This document shows positions 22,991 through 31,694 of a stretch of 64,000 nt of DNA, piece by piece. The stretch covers positions 1-64,000 of the forward strand of contig NVXM01000030.1 of NCBI GenBank assembly GCA_002733865.1. The letters are read 5' to 3'. Both the position numbers and the translations under genes were made by a program. The DNA comes from Sphingopyxis sp. GTDB taxonomy: Bacteria; Pseudomonadota; Alphaproteobacteria; Sphingomonadales; Sphingomonadaceae. The notes under the pieces are model-generated. The model was not told the origin of the DNA, searched no databases, and saw only the letters and a list, made by a program, of their open reading frames with translations. Every line of letters begins with the position of its first letter. The stretch's first letter is position 1.

Positions 22991-25813
22991 ATGTCCCGGT
23001 TCGATCAGTCGTCTCTTATTGCCGTTCTCGGCCCGACCAACACCGGCAAGACCCATCTGGCCATCGAGCGCATGTGTGCCCATTCCAGCGGGATGATCGG
23101 CTTCCCGCTGCGCTTGCTGGCCCGGGAAGTCTATGACCGGGTGGTGGCGCTGAAAGGGGCCAGCCGGGTCGCGCTGGTCACTGGCGAGGAAAAGATCATC
23201 CCGAAGGACGCGCAATGGTTTCTGTGCACCGCCGAAGCGATGCCGATGGACCGCGAATTTGCCTTTGTCGCGATTGACGAGGCGCAAATCGGCATCGATC
23301 CCGAGCGCGGCCATATTTTCACCGACCGGATGCTGCATGCGCGGGGTCGCGAAGAAACCATGATCCTGGGATCGGAAAGCCTCCGGTCGCTGATCGAAGC
23401 GTTGCTGCCGGATGCGGAAATCATTACCCGACCGCGCTTCTCGACCCTGAGCTACGCCGGACCGCGCAAGCTGTCCCGGTTGCCGCGAAGGTCCGCGATT
23501 GTCGCCTTCTCGATCGAGGATGTCTACGCGATCGCCGAAATGTTGCGGCGCCAGCATGGCGGCGCTGCTCTCGTCATGGGATCGCTGTCGCCACAGACCC
23601 GCAACGCGCAGGTCAAAATGTATCAGGATGGCGAAGTCGACTATCTGGTCGCCACCGATGCGATCGGCATGGGTCTTAATCTCGACGTGACGCATGTCGC
23701 TTTCGCCGCGCTGAAGAAATTTGACGGCCATCGCAGGAGGAGACTGACGCTGGCGGAAATTGGCCAGATCGCCGGTCGCGCCGGCCGTCACCAGAAGGAC
23801 GGGACTTTTGGCGTCCTCTCCGGACTGGCCTCTTCCGATCAATTGCAGCCAGAGGAAATGGAGAATCTCGAAGCCCATCGCTTCCCCAAGCTGGAATGGC
23901 TGTATTGGCGGAATGCCGAACCGGATTTCGGCTCGGTCGACGGCCTGATCCGCTCGCTGGAGGAAAAGCCGCAGGAACGGCGATTGCAGGCTGCACCGGA
24001 AGCGATCGACCTCGCAGTGCTCAAAAGGCTGGCGCAGGATCCAGCACTGTCCAGCCTGGCCAATACGCCCGGCAAGGTGCGTTCGCTTTGGGAGGCCGCC
24101 TGCATCCCCGATTTCCGCAAGGTTGGTGCGGATCATCAGGCGCGCTTCATCGCGTCACTCTGGCCCCATCTCGCGGGCGGCTCGGGGCGGATTCCGCACG
24201 CCCGGATGGCCCAGGAAATATCCCGCCTTGAGAATGTTCAGGGCGATATCGCCACCCTGGGCGCACGCATAGCGGCAGCGCGGACATGGACCTATATCGC
24301 GCAAAAATCTCATTGGGTGGAGCAGCCGGAAGCGATGATTGACCGGACCCGCGCTTTGGAGTCCCGGCTGAGCGATGCGATGCATGGTCTGTTGACCCAG
24401 CGCTTTGTCGACAAGCGGACGCGAGTATTGATGCGCGGCTTGCTGAAAGATACATTGCCTCAGGATGTTGTCGTCGATGACGATGGCAAGGTTCTGGTGG
24501 AGGGGCAGGAATTGGGAACACTCAAGGGCTTCCAATTTCTCGTGCCATCCGATAGCCGGAGAGAAGACCGCAAGATGCTGCTTGCGGCTGCAGAAAGATA
24601 TTTGGGACGGATTATGACAGACAATGCAGATGCACTTGCCAAGGCACCGGACTCCGTTCTGGCCCTGGTCCCCGACGCAGCCGGGCAACCCGCGATCCTG
24701 TGGGGCGATAGCCGGCTGGCCGTCCTTGCCAAGGGCAAGGCCCTGCTGCAGCCGGACATCAAGTTCGAACGGTCGGTCAAGGATATGGCCCCGGACGACA
24801 GCCAGAAGGTAATCGACCGGGTCAAAGCCTGGGTGGATTCGATGAAGGCGAAGCATTTGCAGGGGCTGGTGAAAATCGATGCGCTGGCGAACGATCCGGA
24901 GACACCGGCTGCGGTTCGTGCCCTGTTTGCGCAGATCGTCGACGCTGACGGGATTTTGTCGCGGCGCGAAATCGACCAGGCTGTGCGCGCGCTCGACAAC
25001 GAGATGCGCGGCCATGCGCGTCGGGCCGGTCTGGTGTTCGGGGCGCTCGATATTTTTCATCACGCGCTGATGAAACCCGGTGCCGTCCTGTGGCGTACCG
25101 GCCTGTTTGCTGCTTTTGATGAAAAGCCGATGATCGAGCAGGCCCCGGACAATGCCGTGCATCTCAAACAAGGGACATTCGCTGCGGCAGAGCATGCTTC
25201 GCGGCTTGGTTTTCGGAAGATTGGCGATGAATATGTCCGGGTCGATATGGTGGAACGACTGATCAAACAAGCCCATGAAGCGCGGCAGCAAGGTGACATT
25301 TTCGCCATTGATCCGGCTCTGGCGACGTCGCTGGGCCTGTCGCAGGCCTGCCACGAGGCTTTGCTGGCACTGGCCGGTTTTGTGAAAACCGATGATCAGC
25401 CGGCGCCAAGTGATCCGGTCGCAGCGGAGATTCCCGACAAGGCTGCGGCCAAACCGGTTGAACCCGAAAAGGCCGACGACAGTGCGCCATCGCCTGCCGC
25501 CGCTGAGGAATCTGTCGAACCCGCCAAAAAGGCGGATGCAGATGCATCAGACGCAGCGCCAGCTGTTTCCGAAGCGCCGGCTGAGAGGCCCTCCGCAGGC
25601 GCACCAGCAGCCGAAACACCCGCCGAAAAACTGCAATATTGGCGCTGGAAGGGGATGGCGCGTAAAAAGCAGCGCGACCATTCCAAAGCTCGCGGGAAGC
25701 ATCAGAAACGGTCCAAGGATGCGCCGGTCAGGCGCAAGCCCGAGCCGGTTCTTGCAACCGCTGGCGTAGCGTTTGCCGAACTCGCCGCGCTGCGGGACAG
25801 CATGAAAAAATAG
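22991..25813 (+). CDS. SUV3-like DEAD/DEAH-box RNA helicase
   Basis: 940 residues. Helicase motif I GPTNTGKT (14-21), DEAQ (96-99), motif V-like ATDAIGMGLNLD and motif VI QIAGRAGRH show the SUV3/mitochondrial-degradosome type of RNA helicase common in alphaproteobacteria. The central and C-terminal ~450 residues are helical. Residues of about 800-890 are a low-complexity Ala/Pro/Glu stretch, after which WRWKGMARKKQRDHSKARG begins a basic tail. It is presumably active in RNA decay or ribosome maturation. The next gene begins 10 bp downstream. Confidence 0.88.
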   Translation: MSRFDQSSLIAVLGPTNTGKTHLAIERMCAHSSGMIGFPLRLLAREVYDRVVALKGASRVALVTGEEKIIPKDAQWFLCTAEAMPMDREFAFVAIDEAQIGIDPERGHIFTDRMLHARGREETMILGSESLRSLIEALLPDAEIITRPRFSTLSYAGPRKLSRLPRRSAIVAFSIEDVYAIAEMLRRQHGGAALVMGSLSPQTRNAQVKMYQDGEVDYLVATDAIGMGLNLDVTHVAFAALKKFDGHRRRRLTLAEIGQIAGRAGRHQKDGTFGVLSGLASSDQLQPEEMENLEAHRFPKLEWLYWRNAEPDFGSVDGLIRSLEEKPQERRLQAAPEAIDLAVLKRLAQDPALSSLANTPGKVRSLWEAACIPDFRKVGADHQARFIASLWPHLAGGSGRIPHARMAQEISRLENVQGDIATLGARIAAARTWTYIAQKSHWVEQPEAMIDRTRALESRLSDAMHGLLTQRFVDKRTRVLMRGLLKDTLPQDVVVDDDGKVLVEGQELGTLKGFQFLVPSDSRREDRKMLLAAAERYLGRIMTDNADALAKAPDSVLALVPDAAGQPAILWGDSRLAVLAKGKALLQPDIKFERSVKDMAPDDSQKVIDRVKAWVDSMKAKHLQGLVKIDALANDPETPAAVRALFAQIVDADGILSRREIDQAVRALDNEMRGHARRAGLVFGALDIFHHALMKPGAVLWRTGLFAAFDEKPMIEQAPDNAVHLKQGTFAAAEHASRLGFRKIGDEYVRVDMVERLIKQAHEARQQGDIFAIDPALATSLGLSQACHEALLALAGFVKTDDQPAPSDPVAAEIPDKAAAKPVEPEKADDSAPSPAAAEESVEPAKKADADASDAAPAVSEAPAERPSAGAPAAETPAEKLQYWRWKGMARKKQRDHSKARGKHQKRSKDAPVRRKPEPVLATAGVAFAELAALRDSMKK

Positions 25814-25822
25814 GATGCAGGC

Positions 25823-26125
25823 TTGAGCAGCAGACTGGCGGATCGACCACCTGCAGCGGATCCCGTGCTGCGGATCGACAAGCTGCTTTGGTACCTGCGT
25901 TTTGCCCGCAATCGGGTGATGGCGCGGAAGCTGGCCGAACAGGGCTATGTCCGGATGAACGGGCGGCGGATCGAGCGCGGACATGTCAAAGTTCGGCAGG
26001 GTGATATTCTGACTATCCCTCAGGGCCAGCATGTCCATGTCGTCCGTATCATCGCGCTACCGGAACGCCGCAGCAGCGCTTTGCAGGCGCAATCCTGCTA
26101 TGAGATTTTGCAGACTGGTAATTGA
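25823..26125 (+). CDS. S4 domain RNA-binding protein (Hsp15-like)
   Basis: 100 residues starting at a TTG (AGGATGCAGGC upstream). The S4 fold is clear: LRIDKLLWYLRFARNRVMAR, KLAEQGYVRMNGRRI and VRQGDILTIPQG. Hsp15-type proteins recycle stalled 50S subunits carrying nascent chains. Placement just after the helicase suggests a shared transcript in RNA or ribosome metabolism. Confidence 0.85.
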   Translation: MSSRLADRPPAADPVLRIDKLLWYLRFARNRVMARKLAEQGYVRMNGRRIERGHVKVRQGDILTIPQGQHVHVVRIIALPERRSSALQAQSCYEILQTGN

Positions 26126-26227
26126 ATTAGCGGCCAAACCAACTGTTGACGTGCCAGAAATTGCGCAATAGCTAGGATAAGATTCTGACCTCGAATGGCG
26201 GACTGGTATAGGGGAGTTCACGACCAG

Positions 26228-26566
26228 ATGACTTATGTTGTTACCGAAGCCTGCATCAAATGCAAATATATGGACTGTGTGGAAGTCTGCCCCGTCGACT
26301 GCTTTTACGAAGGCGACAACATGCTGGTGATCAATCCCAGCGAATGCATTGATTGCGGCGTCTGTGAACCGGAATGCCCTGCCGAAGCGATCCTGCCTGA
26401 TACCGAAGACGGTCTGGAGAAATGGCTCGAAGTTAATACCAAATTCTCCGAAGAATGGCCGAATATCACGGTTAGCCGCGAGCCTCCCGAGGACGCAGAC
26501 AAGTTCAAGGGTATGGAAGGCAAGTTTGAAGCCTTTTTCTCCGAGAAACCCGGCGAGGGAGATTAA
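26228..26566 (+). CDS. fdxA: 7Fe ferredoxin FdxA
   Basis: 112 residues. The cysteines are spaced as in seven-iron ferredoxins with one 3Fe-4S and one 4Fe-4S cluster: [17 protein letters not shown] then [12 protein letters not shown]. The C-terminal ~55 residues are the typical acidic alphaproteobacterial FdxA extension. The ATG at 26228 (MTYVVTEAC) is preferred to the upstream start at 26195 because known FdxA proteins start there. Soluble electron carrier. Confidence 0.93.
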   Translation: MTYVVTEACIKCKYMDCVEVCPVDCFYEGDNMLVINPSECIDCGVCEPECPAEAILPDTEDGLEKWLEVNTKFSEEWPNITVSREPPEDADKFKGMEGKFEAFFSEKPGEGD

Positions 26567-26871
26567 GTCAGGCCAGGGCAATGCAACCTGGTCAGGTGAT
26601 ATTGCCCGCCTGATGTCATCAACCGCTGATTTCAATGGCGCGACGACCTGCTTTGTGAGGCGTTCGCGACCTATGGTTAGTTGTGCATTGCAACGATAAA
26701 TTGCTTTTTTGTGACGAATCTGTTAAACGTACGCCGGTTAACAGCGGGATGCCCGAGGGAGTGGGTGGCATTCGGTGGTTAAATCTATGTACGAAAGGGT
26801 TTTTTCGTCACGCGATTACGAAATTCGAACGCTGGTGGCGTTCTTTTCCATTGAATCAAGAAAGGCTTTTT
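26567..26871. other. Intergenic region upstream of carD
   Basis: About 305 bp between fdxA and carD. No convincing coding region: the in-frame extension of carD upstream of 26872 lacks the CarD-like start. It presumably carries the carD promoter and a leader that is T-rich toward the gene. Confidence 0.4.
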
Positions 26872-27402
26872 ATGGCTGCGAATGTGCTGTCCTTTGATGT
26901 GGGCGATTATGTTGTTTATCCTAAACATGGCGTTGGTCGAGTTGTTGAGCTGCAAAATGAAGAAATTGCCGGCATGCAACTCGAGCTTTATGTTTTGCGT
27001 TTTGAAAAAGAGCGGATGACCCTCCGGGTTCCGACCAACAAAGCCGAAGGCGTTGGCATGCGCAAACTGTCTTCGGACAAGACGCTCAAGGAAGCCATGG
27101 AAACGCTGAAAGCCAAGCCAAAGGTCAAGCGCTCGATGTGGTCGCGCCGGGCTCAGGAATATGAAGCCAAAATCAATTCCGGTGATCTGGTATCGATTGC
27201 CGAAGTGACCCGCGATCTGTTCCGCGCCGATGACCAGCCGGAACAAAGCTATTCCGAGCGTCAGATTTTTGAAGCGGCATCCAGCCGTCTCGCACGCGAA
27301 TTGGCGGCCATGGAAGAAACCGACGAGCCGACGGCATTGGCGAAGATTCTCGATATCCTTAATATTGCAGCACCGAAATATTATGAGGTGAAGGAAGATT
27401 AG
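26872..27402 (+). CDS. carD: CarD family transcriptional regulator
   Basis: 176 residues. The N-terminal RNA-polymerase-interacting Tudor-like domain (FDVGDYVVYPKHGVGRVVEL, then LRFEKERMTLRVPTNKAEGVGMR) and the C-terminal helical DNA-binding part with the conserved Trp (VKRSMWSRRAQEY) are all present. CarD binds the RNA polymerase beta subunit and stabilises open complexes, notably at rRNA promoters. The ATG at 26872 follows AAGAAAGG. It is ended by a strong terminator. Confidence 0.94.
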   Translation: MAANVLSFDVGDYVVYPKHGVGRVVELQNEEIAGMQLELYVLRFEKERMTLRVPTNKAEGVGMRKLSSDKTLKEAMETLKAKPKVKRSMWSRRAQEYEAKINSGDLVSIAEVTRDLFRADDQPEQSYSERQIFEAASSRLARELAAMEETDEPTALAKILDILNIAAPKYYEVKED

Positions 27403-27435
27403 TCGATAAGCTTCCGACGTTGATCGAAATTGGGA

Positions 27436-27472
27436 AAGGGCTGGCACTGCGATGTGGCAGCCCTTTTTTTTC
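27436..27472 (+). terminator. Rho-independent terminator after carD
   Basis: AAGGGCTG/CAGCCCTT arms with a short inner extension (one mismatch), followed by eight T. It lies about 35 bp beyond the carD stop. Confidence 0.88.
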
Positions 27473-27553
27473 CTGATGCGGCCAACGAAATATTTTGTTG
27501 ATCTACTGCAGGGGCAGGTGTATTATTCAATTAATACAGTGATGGAGAAATCG

Positions 27554-28297
27554 ATGAAGAAAATATTGTTATTGGTACCGCTGCTGGCACTTGCCGCCTG
27601 TGAAGGATCAATCGCCGATGCTGTTGGCGAAGCTGCCAGCAGCACCAGCAATTTTTCTGACGGAAGCCCGATCGAGGCCAGCGATAGCGATCCCGGTGCC
27701 TTTGAGGGCGTAACGCTGGCCGGGCCCGACAATATAATTTTCACCACGGGCGACGCTTACTCGATCCGCGCGGAAGGCGATGCCGACGTGATCAAGGAAC
27801 TACGCTACAAAATTTCCGGCGACCAGATAAAGATCGGTCGGGAAGGCAAGGGCATGTCCTGGAATGACGGCGGGAAGGCGACCATCTATGTCAGCGCACC
27901 GTCCCTGAGGAGTGTCAAGCTTGCTGGATCGGGCGATATGGAAGTCGATCAGATGACCGCTGAATCGACCAAATTGAGCATCGCGGGCTCCGGCAATATC
28001 AACGTGGCAAAAATCAAAACAGCGTCGCTTGATTCGAAGATTGCCGGATCGGGGACCCTTTCGGTTGCCGGCACGGCTACCGAAGTCGACGTATCGGTAG
28101 CGGGTTCCGGCGATATGAAGGGCAAGGATCTGAAAACTGATAATGCCAGCATATCGATTGCCGGTAGCGGCGATGTCGAATTGTCTTCCGACGGTTCGGT
28201 GAGCGCCAAGGTCATGGGGTCTGGTGATATCCGGGTTCACGGAGACGCCAAATGCAAGTCCCGGGCGATGGGATCTGGTGACATCACCTGCGGCTGA
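27554..28297 (+). CDS. DUF2807 (GIN domain) lipoprotein
   Basis: About 247 residues. The signal peptide ends in a lipobox (LALAAC, Cys near 17). The mature part is a repetitive right-handed beta-helix in which the hexapeptide-like unit (S/A)GSGD recurs at least seven times (KLAGSGDMEV, SIAGSGNINV, KIAGSGTLSV, SVAGSGDMKG, SIAGSGDVEL, KVMGSGDIRV, RAMGSGDITC). DUF2807 proteins are cell-surface or periplasmic and of unknown function. The ATG at 27554 follows GGAG; upstream in-frame ATGs exist. The next genes include a second DUF2807 protein. Confidence 0.88.
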   Translation: MKKILLLVPLLALAACEGSIADAVGEAASSTSNFSDGSPIEASDSDPGAFEGVTLAGPDNIIFTTGDAYSIRAEGDADVIKELRYKISGDQIKIGREGKGMSWNDGGKATIYVSAPSLRSVKLAGSGDMEVDQMTAESTKLSIAGSGNINVAKIKTASLDSKIAGSGTLSVAGTATEVDVSVAGSGDMKGKDLKTDNASISIAGSGDVELSSDGSVSAKVMGSGDIRVHGDAKCKSRAMGSGDITCG

Positions 28298-28341
28298 CCG
28301 AAACGCAACATGCTGAAATCGCTTGGTGATCTGTTGCTGCT

Positions 28342-28983
28342 GTGGCAGATTCACCGGCGATGCCAAATTTGTGGGAAAAATATGCGGTACCGAAGCTGAT
28401 CCGCTTCGCCTGCTCGCAGCCGGCGGTGATGAAAGACCGCAGCCAGATCGTGCCAAAAGCGCAAGGCGACGTACTCGAGCTCGGCTGCGGCGGCGGTATC
28501 AATCTGCAATTTTATGACCGCATGAAGATCACCAAGCTGACCGGACTCGATCCATCGGCGGAACTGCTCGACTATACCCGGCGCGAGGCCAGCGAACGCG
28601 GCTTTGACATGGAGATATGCGATGGCATTGGTGAAGCCATGCCTTTTGCCGATGCTAGTTTCGACACGGTACTGACGACTTTCACGCTTTGCTCGGTCCA
28701 GGACAGCGCGCAAGTGCTGTCAGAAATGCGCAGGGTTTTGAAACCGGGCGGCAGGATCCTGTTCCTCGAACATGGCCGGGCGCCCGACAAGGGTCCCGAA
28801 AAATGGCAACGACGCATCGAACCGGCGTGGAAACATATTGCTGGCGGTTGTCATCTGCACCGCCCCGTCGCCAGGTTATTTGAAGACAGGGGCTTTGCAT
28901 TGGCCGAGAATAGCGGCCATTATGCACCGAAGACGCCGCGGTGGCTCGGCTGGATGGAATTTGGTGAAGCGAGGCCGATATGA
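28342..28983 (+). CDS. Class I SAM-dependent methyltransferase (UbiE/METTL7-like)
   Basis: 213 residues from a GTG at 28342, or 207 from the ATG at 28360; neither has a strong ribosome-binding site. Motif I VLELGCGGGINLQFY, acidic loop TGLDPSAELLDY, post-motif FDTVLTTFTLCSVQD and LKPGGRILFLEHGRAPD are typical. The family resembles METTL7/UbiE-like methyltransferases acting on lipids, thiols or quinones. The stop overlaps the next gene's ATG (ATGA). It stands between two DUF2807 genes. Confidence 0.85.
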   Translation: MADSPAMPNLWEKYAVPKLIRFACSQPAVMKDRSQIVPKAQGDVLELGCGGGINLQFYDRMKITKLTGLDPSAELLDYTRREASERGFDMEICDGIGEAMPFADASFDTVLTTFTLCSVQDSAQVLSEMRRVLKPGGRILFLEHGRAPDKGPEKWQRRIEPAWKHIAGGCHLHRPVARLFEDRGFALAENSGHYAPKTPRWLGWMEFGEARPI

Positions 28984-29687
28984 GGTTGCTATCGACATTG
29001 ATGCTGGTTGCCGCGCTGCTGCTGCCGTCAGCGGCTCAAGCGGATGAGCGCAAATTTTCAATCTTTGGCTTTGACGACATCCGGATCGGCAATGGCGTCG
29101 ATGTTGTGCTGACTTCGGCCAAGGGACCGTCGGCGCGCGCGGTAGGTGCCAACCGCGAAATCCTGGACCGTGTGGCGTTGCAGAAAAACGGTAAGCAGCT
29201 GGTCGTCTCGGTGCGCCCCAAGTCGATGTCGCGGAACAATTTTGAAGAGGATGCGCCTGTCACCCTCTATCTCAGCAGCTACGCCATCGAAAATATCTCG
29301 CATCTCGGTTCGGGTGCGGTGACGCTCGACAAATTATCGGGCAGGACGCCCAAGGTCCGTCTTGGCGGTTTTGGTACGCTCCGGATCGATTCTGTGAAAG
29401 CCGATCAACTCGACGTGGCGATGACCGGTGGCGGAGCGCTCGCAATGGCCGGCAGCGCCCATGCGGCCCGTATCGAGCTGCAAGGTGCTAGCATCTTTGA
29501 AAGCCCGGGACTGACCGTCGACAAGCTGACGCTCATCCACAGGGGCCCGGCCAGCAGCCATCTTGTGGTCGAGCGGGACGCGAGCATCAACAATTTTGGT
29601 ACCGGCCGGATACAGATTGAGGGTAGGCCCAATTGCACGGTGCGCAGCGACGGTGCCGCTGAAATCATCTGTGATCCCGAACGCTGA
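28980..29687 (+). CDS. DUF2807 (GIN domain) secreted protein
   Basis: 235 residues with a cleavable-type signal peptide (cleavage probably after SAAQA). The mature part is a beta-helix of the DUF2807 type: FDDIRIGNGVDVVLT, ISHLGSGAVTLD, GGFGTLRIDSV, MTGGGALAMAG, NNFGTGRIQIEG. It is not a lipoprotein, unlike the other copy. Its start overlaps the methyltransferase stop, so the pair is translationally coupled. Function unknown. Confidence 0.85.
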   Translation: MRLLSTLMLVAALLLPSAAQADERKFSIFGFDDIRIGNGVDVVLTSAKGPSARAVGANREILDRVALQKNGKQLVVSVRPKSMSRNNFEEDAPVTLYLSSYAIENISHLGSGAVTLDKLSGRTPKVRLGGFGTLRIDSVKADQLDVAMTGGGALAMAGSAHAARIELQGASIFESPGLTVDKLTLIHRGPASSHLVVERDASINNFGTGRIQIEGRPNCTVRSDGAAEIICDPER

Positions 29688-29708
29688 ATCGTCGATGAGA
29701 CTAACGGG

Positions 29709-29918
29709 TCAGTGTACCGTTCCGATCGTTTCATCGATCGATAGAAAAATACACAATCGTTCGACCTGGCGCCATTTGCAATAATGAAGATGGTTTCCCA
29801 GCGATCGGCTCTTGTCAGCACGATTGGCCGCTTCCAGTCCGGCTTCTTCACCATAGTTAGTGATCAGCAATTCGGCCGCGCTGTAATGGGTGGAGTCAAT
29901 GAATACGGGTAACTGCAT
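29709..29918 (-). CDS. Small conserved-type hypothetical protein
   Basis: 69 residues. It reads like a genuine small protein: AGGAG precedes the ATG, and the sequence is mixed and soluble with NHLHYCKWRQVERLCIF and a terminal IDETIGTVH, a pattern I associate with small uncharacterised alphaproteobacterial proteins, without a name. It is convergent with the DUF2807 gene. Confidence 0.65.
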   Translation of the reverse strand: MQLPVFIDSTHYSAAELLITNYGEEAGLEAANRADKSRSLGNHLHYCKWRQVERLCIFLSIDETIGTVH

Positions 29919-30079
29919 TAATGGCTCCTGTTTCAGGAAGCCTCACCGCCTCCAACCTGTCGAAAAGCTCTAACGGTGCCGGGTGGAAATATCTTCAAAG
30001 GCTAGGGTTACCAAACGGATAACCATGAGTGCAACGACAGTCTATGGCCATGGCATCCGTTGTAGGCTAAAGGGTCGCC

Positions 30080-30283
30080 ATGACTCCAGAACCCACCGAA
30101 CATGCTTCCACTTCTTCCACCGCAGAGCCGGTCAATCGCAATGGCGGCGGTGTTTTCATCGCGCTCGGCACGATTGGCGGTGCGATCATCGGCGGCATGA
30201 TGGGGCAGCCCTCTGCTGGTTTGCTGGCAGGACTTGCGCTGGGTGCGCTGATAGCGGTGCTGATGTGGTGGCGCGGTCGATAG
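30080..30283 (+). CDS. Small membrane protein of unknown function
   Basis: 67 residues: a polar N-terminus of about 23 residues, then a Gly-rich hydrophobic hairpin of two likely membrane segments (FIALGTIGGAIIGGMMG and AGLLAGLALGALIAVLMWW) ending in a basic RGR. It lies 50 bp before the sugar-dehydrogenase-like gene and may share its transcript. Confidence 0.6.
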   Translation: MTPEPTEHASTSSTAEPVNRNGGGVFIALGTIGGAIIGGMMGQPSAGLLAGLALGALIAVLMWWRGR

Positions 30284-30334
30284 CCTTTTCAGAGCGCGCT
30301 TGTCAGGACCTTTGACGATACCTATTATCAAGTC

Positions 30335-31693
30335 ATGCTGAAACATATTAGAAATATCGCGATTCTGCTCATCATCCTGGGGGTGGGTGCGGGATATTAT
30401 TTCATGCGCGGTGACACCGCTCGCTTGCCGCTCGAAGCAACCGAAGGCGTCGAACCGGAGATGACCAATGTCCGCAAGGAGACATTTCCCACGATCAATA
30501 TCGCGAAGGCTGATCCCTGGGAGGAGGGCGAGGGTCCGGTCGCGGCAGAAGGGCTGAAAGTAGAACGCTTCGCTGAAGGACTGGATCATCCGCGCACTAT
30601 GTTCCGCTTGCCCAATGGTGACATTCTGGTCGCAGAAACCAACAGCCCCCCGCGGACCAACAAGGGGATCGAAGGCTGGATCATGCGCAATCTGATGAGC
30701 AAGGCCGGTGCCGCAACCCCATCCGCCAACCGGATCAGCCTTCTGCGCGACAGCGACAAGGACGGCCAGGTCGACCAGAAATTCGCATTTCTCGAAAATC
30801 TCAACTCGCCGTTCGGCATGGCGTTGATCGACGACACGCTTTACGTCGCCAATACCGATGCGGTCTATGCCTATCCCTATGCGGAAGGTGATACGAAAAT
30901 TACGGCAGCGGGCCGCAAGGTTGCCAATCTGAACGCCAAGGCGCCGAACAATCACTGGACCCGCGATCTGCTGGCAAGCAAGGATGGCAAATATCTCTAT
31001 ATTTCGGTCGGTTCGAACAGCAATATCGGCGAAAATGGCATGGATATCGAGAAACAGCGCGCCGCTATTCTGCAGGTCGAACTCGCGACCAACAAGAAAA
31101 CCATCTACGCCGATGGCATGCGCAATCCGGTTGGCATGGCCTATCTGCCAGGCACCGACAAATTCTACACCGTGGTCAACGAGCGTGACATGCTGGGCAG
31201 CGATATGGTGCCGGATTATCTGACCGAGGTCCGCTGGGGTGCTCATTATGGCTGGCCCTGGCATTTCTGGGGCGGCTATGTTGACCCGCGGGTCGAGCCG
31301 AAAAATCTCGATCACCGGCAGTATGAACGCCGTCCGGATTACGCGCTGGGCGCGCATGTTGCGCCGCTGGGCCTTGCCTTCTCGCACGGCCAGGCGCTGG
31401 GCAAGCCCTTTGCCACCGGGGCGGTGGTGGCGCGGCATGGGTCTTGGAACCGCCAGCCACTGGCTGGCTATGATGTCGTCTATGTCAACTTCAACCAGCG
31501 CGGCGAGCCGGAGGGCAAGCCAAAGACCATCCTTAGCGGATTCGTCGACGATGAGGGAGATGCGCGGGGCCGGCCGACAATGGTTGCCTTTGACCAGACC
31601 GGAGCTTTGCTGGTCAGCGACGATGTTGGCGGGATTATCTGGCGGGTTTCCCGCGACGGCGCGGCCAAACCGGCAGCGGTCGACAAGAAATAG
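30335..31693 (+). CDS. PQQ-dependent sugar dehydrogenase-like (sorbosone dehydrogenase family) protein
   Basis: 452 residues. An N-terminal membrane anchor or signal (IAILLIILGVGAGYYFM) is followed by a six-bladed beta-propeller with the family markers LPNGDILVAET, FGMALIDDTLYVANTDAV, LLASKDGKYLYISVGSNSN, MRNPVGMAYLPGT, RWGAHYGWPWHFW, HGSWNRQPLAGYDVV and the ending VSDDVGGIIWRV. Members oxidise sugars in the periplasm with pyrroloquinoline quinone, but many have unknown substrates; PQQ synthesis genes are not in this window. Confidence 0.85.
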   Translation: MLKHIRNIAILLIILGVGAGYYFMRGDTARLPLEATEGVEPEMTNVRKETFPTINIAKADPWEEGEGPVAAEGLKVERFAEGLDHPRTMFRLPNGDILVAETNSPPRTNKGIEGWIMRNLMSKAGAATPSANRISLLRDSDKDGQVDQKFAFLENLNSPFGMALIDDTLYVANTDAVYAYPYAEGDTKITAAGRKVANLNAKAPNNHWTRDLLASKDGKYLYISVGSNSNIGENGMDIEKQRAAILQVELATNKKTIYADGMRNPVGMAYLPGTDKFYTVVNERDMLGSDMVPDYLTEVRWGAHYGWPWHFWGGYVDPRVEPKNLDHRQYERRPDYALGAHVAPLGLAFSHGQALGKPFATGAVVARHGSWNRQPLAGYDVVYVNFNQRGEPEGKPKTILSGFVDDEGDARGRPTMVAFDQTGALLVSDDVGGIIWRVSRDGAAKPAAVDKK

Positions 31694-31694
31694 C

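Noticed and set aside
22862..25354. Two minus-strand open frames of about 400 codons opposite the SUV3-like helicase
   Set aside because: Helicase motifs on the plus strand are unambiguous.
26683..26871. In-frame extension of carD upstream
   Set aside because: CarD proteins start at MAANVLSFDVGDYVVYPKHG; AAGAAAGG precedes this ATG.
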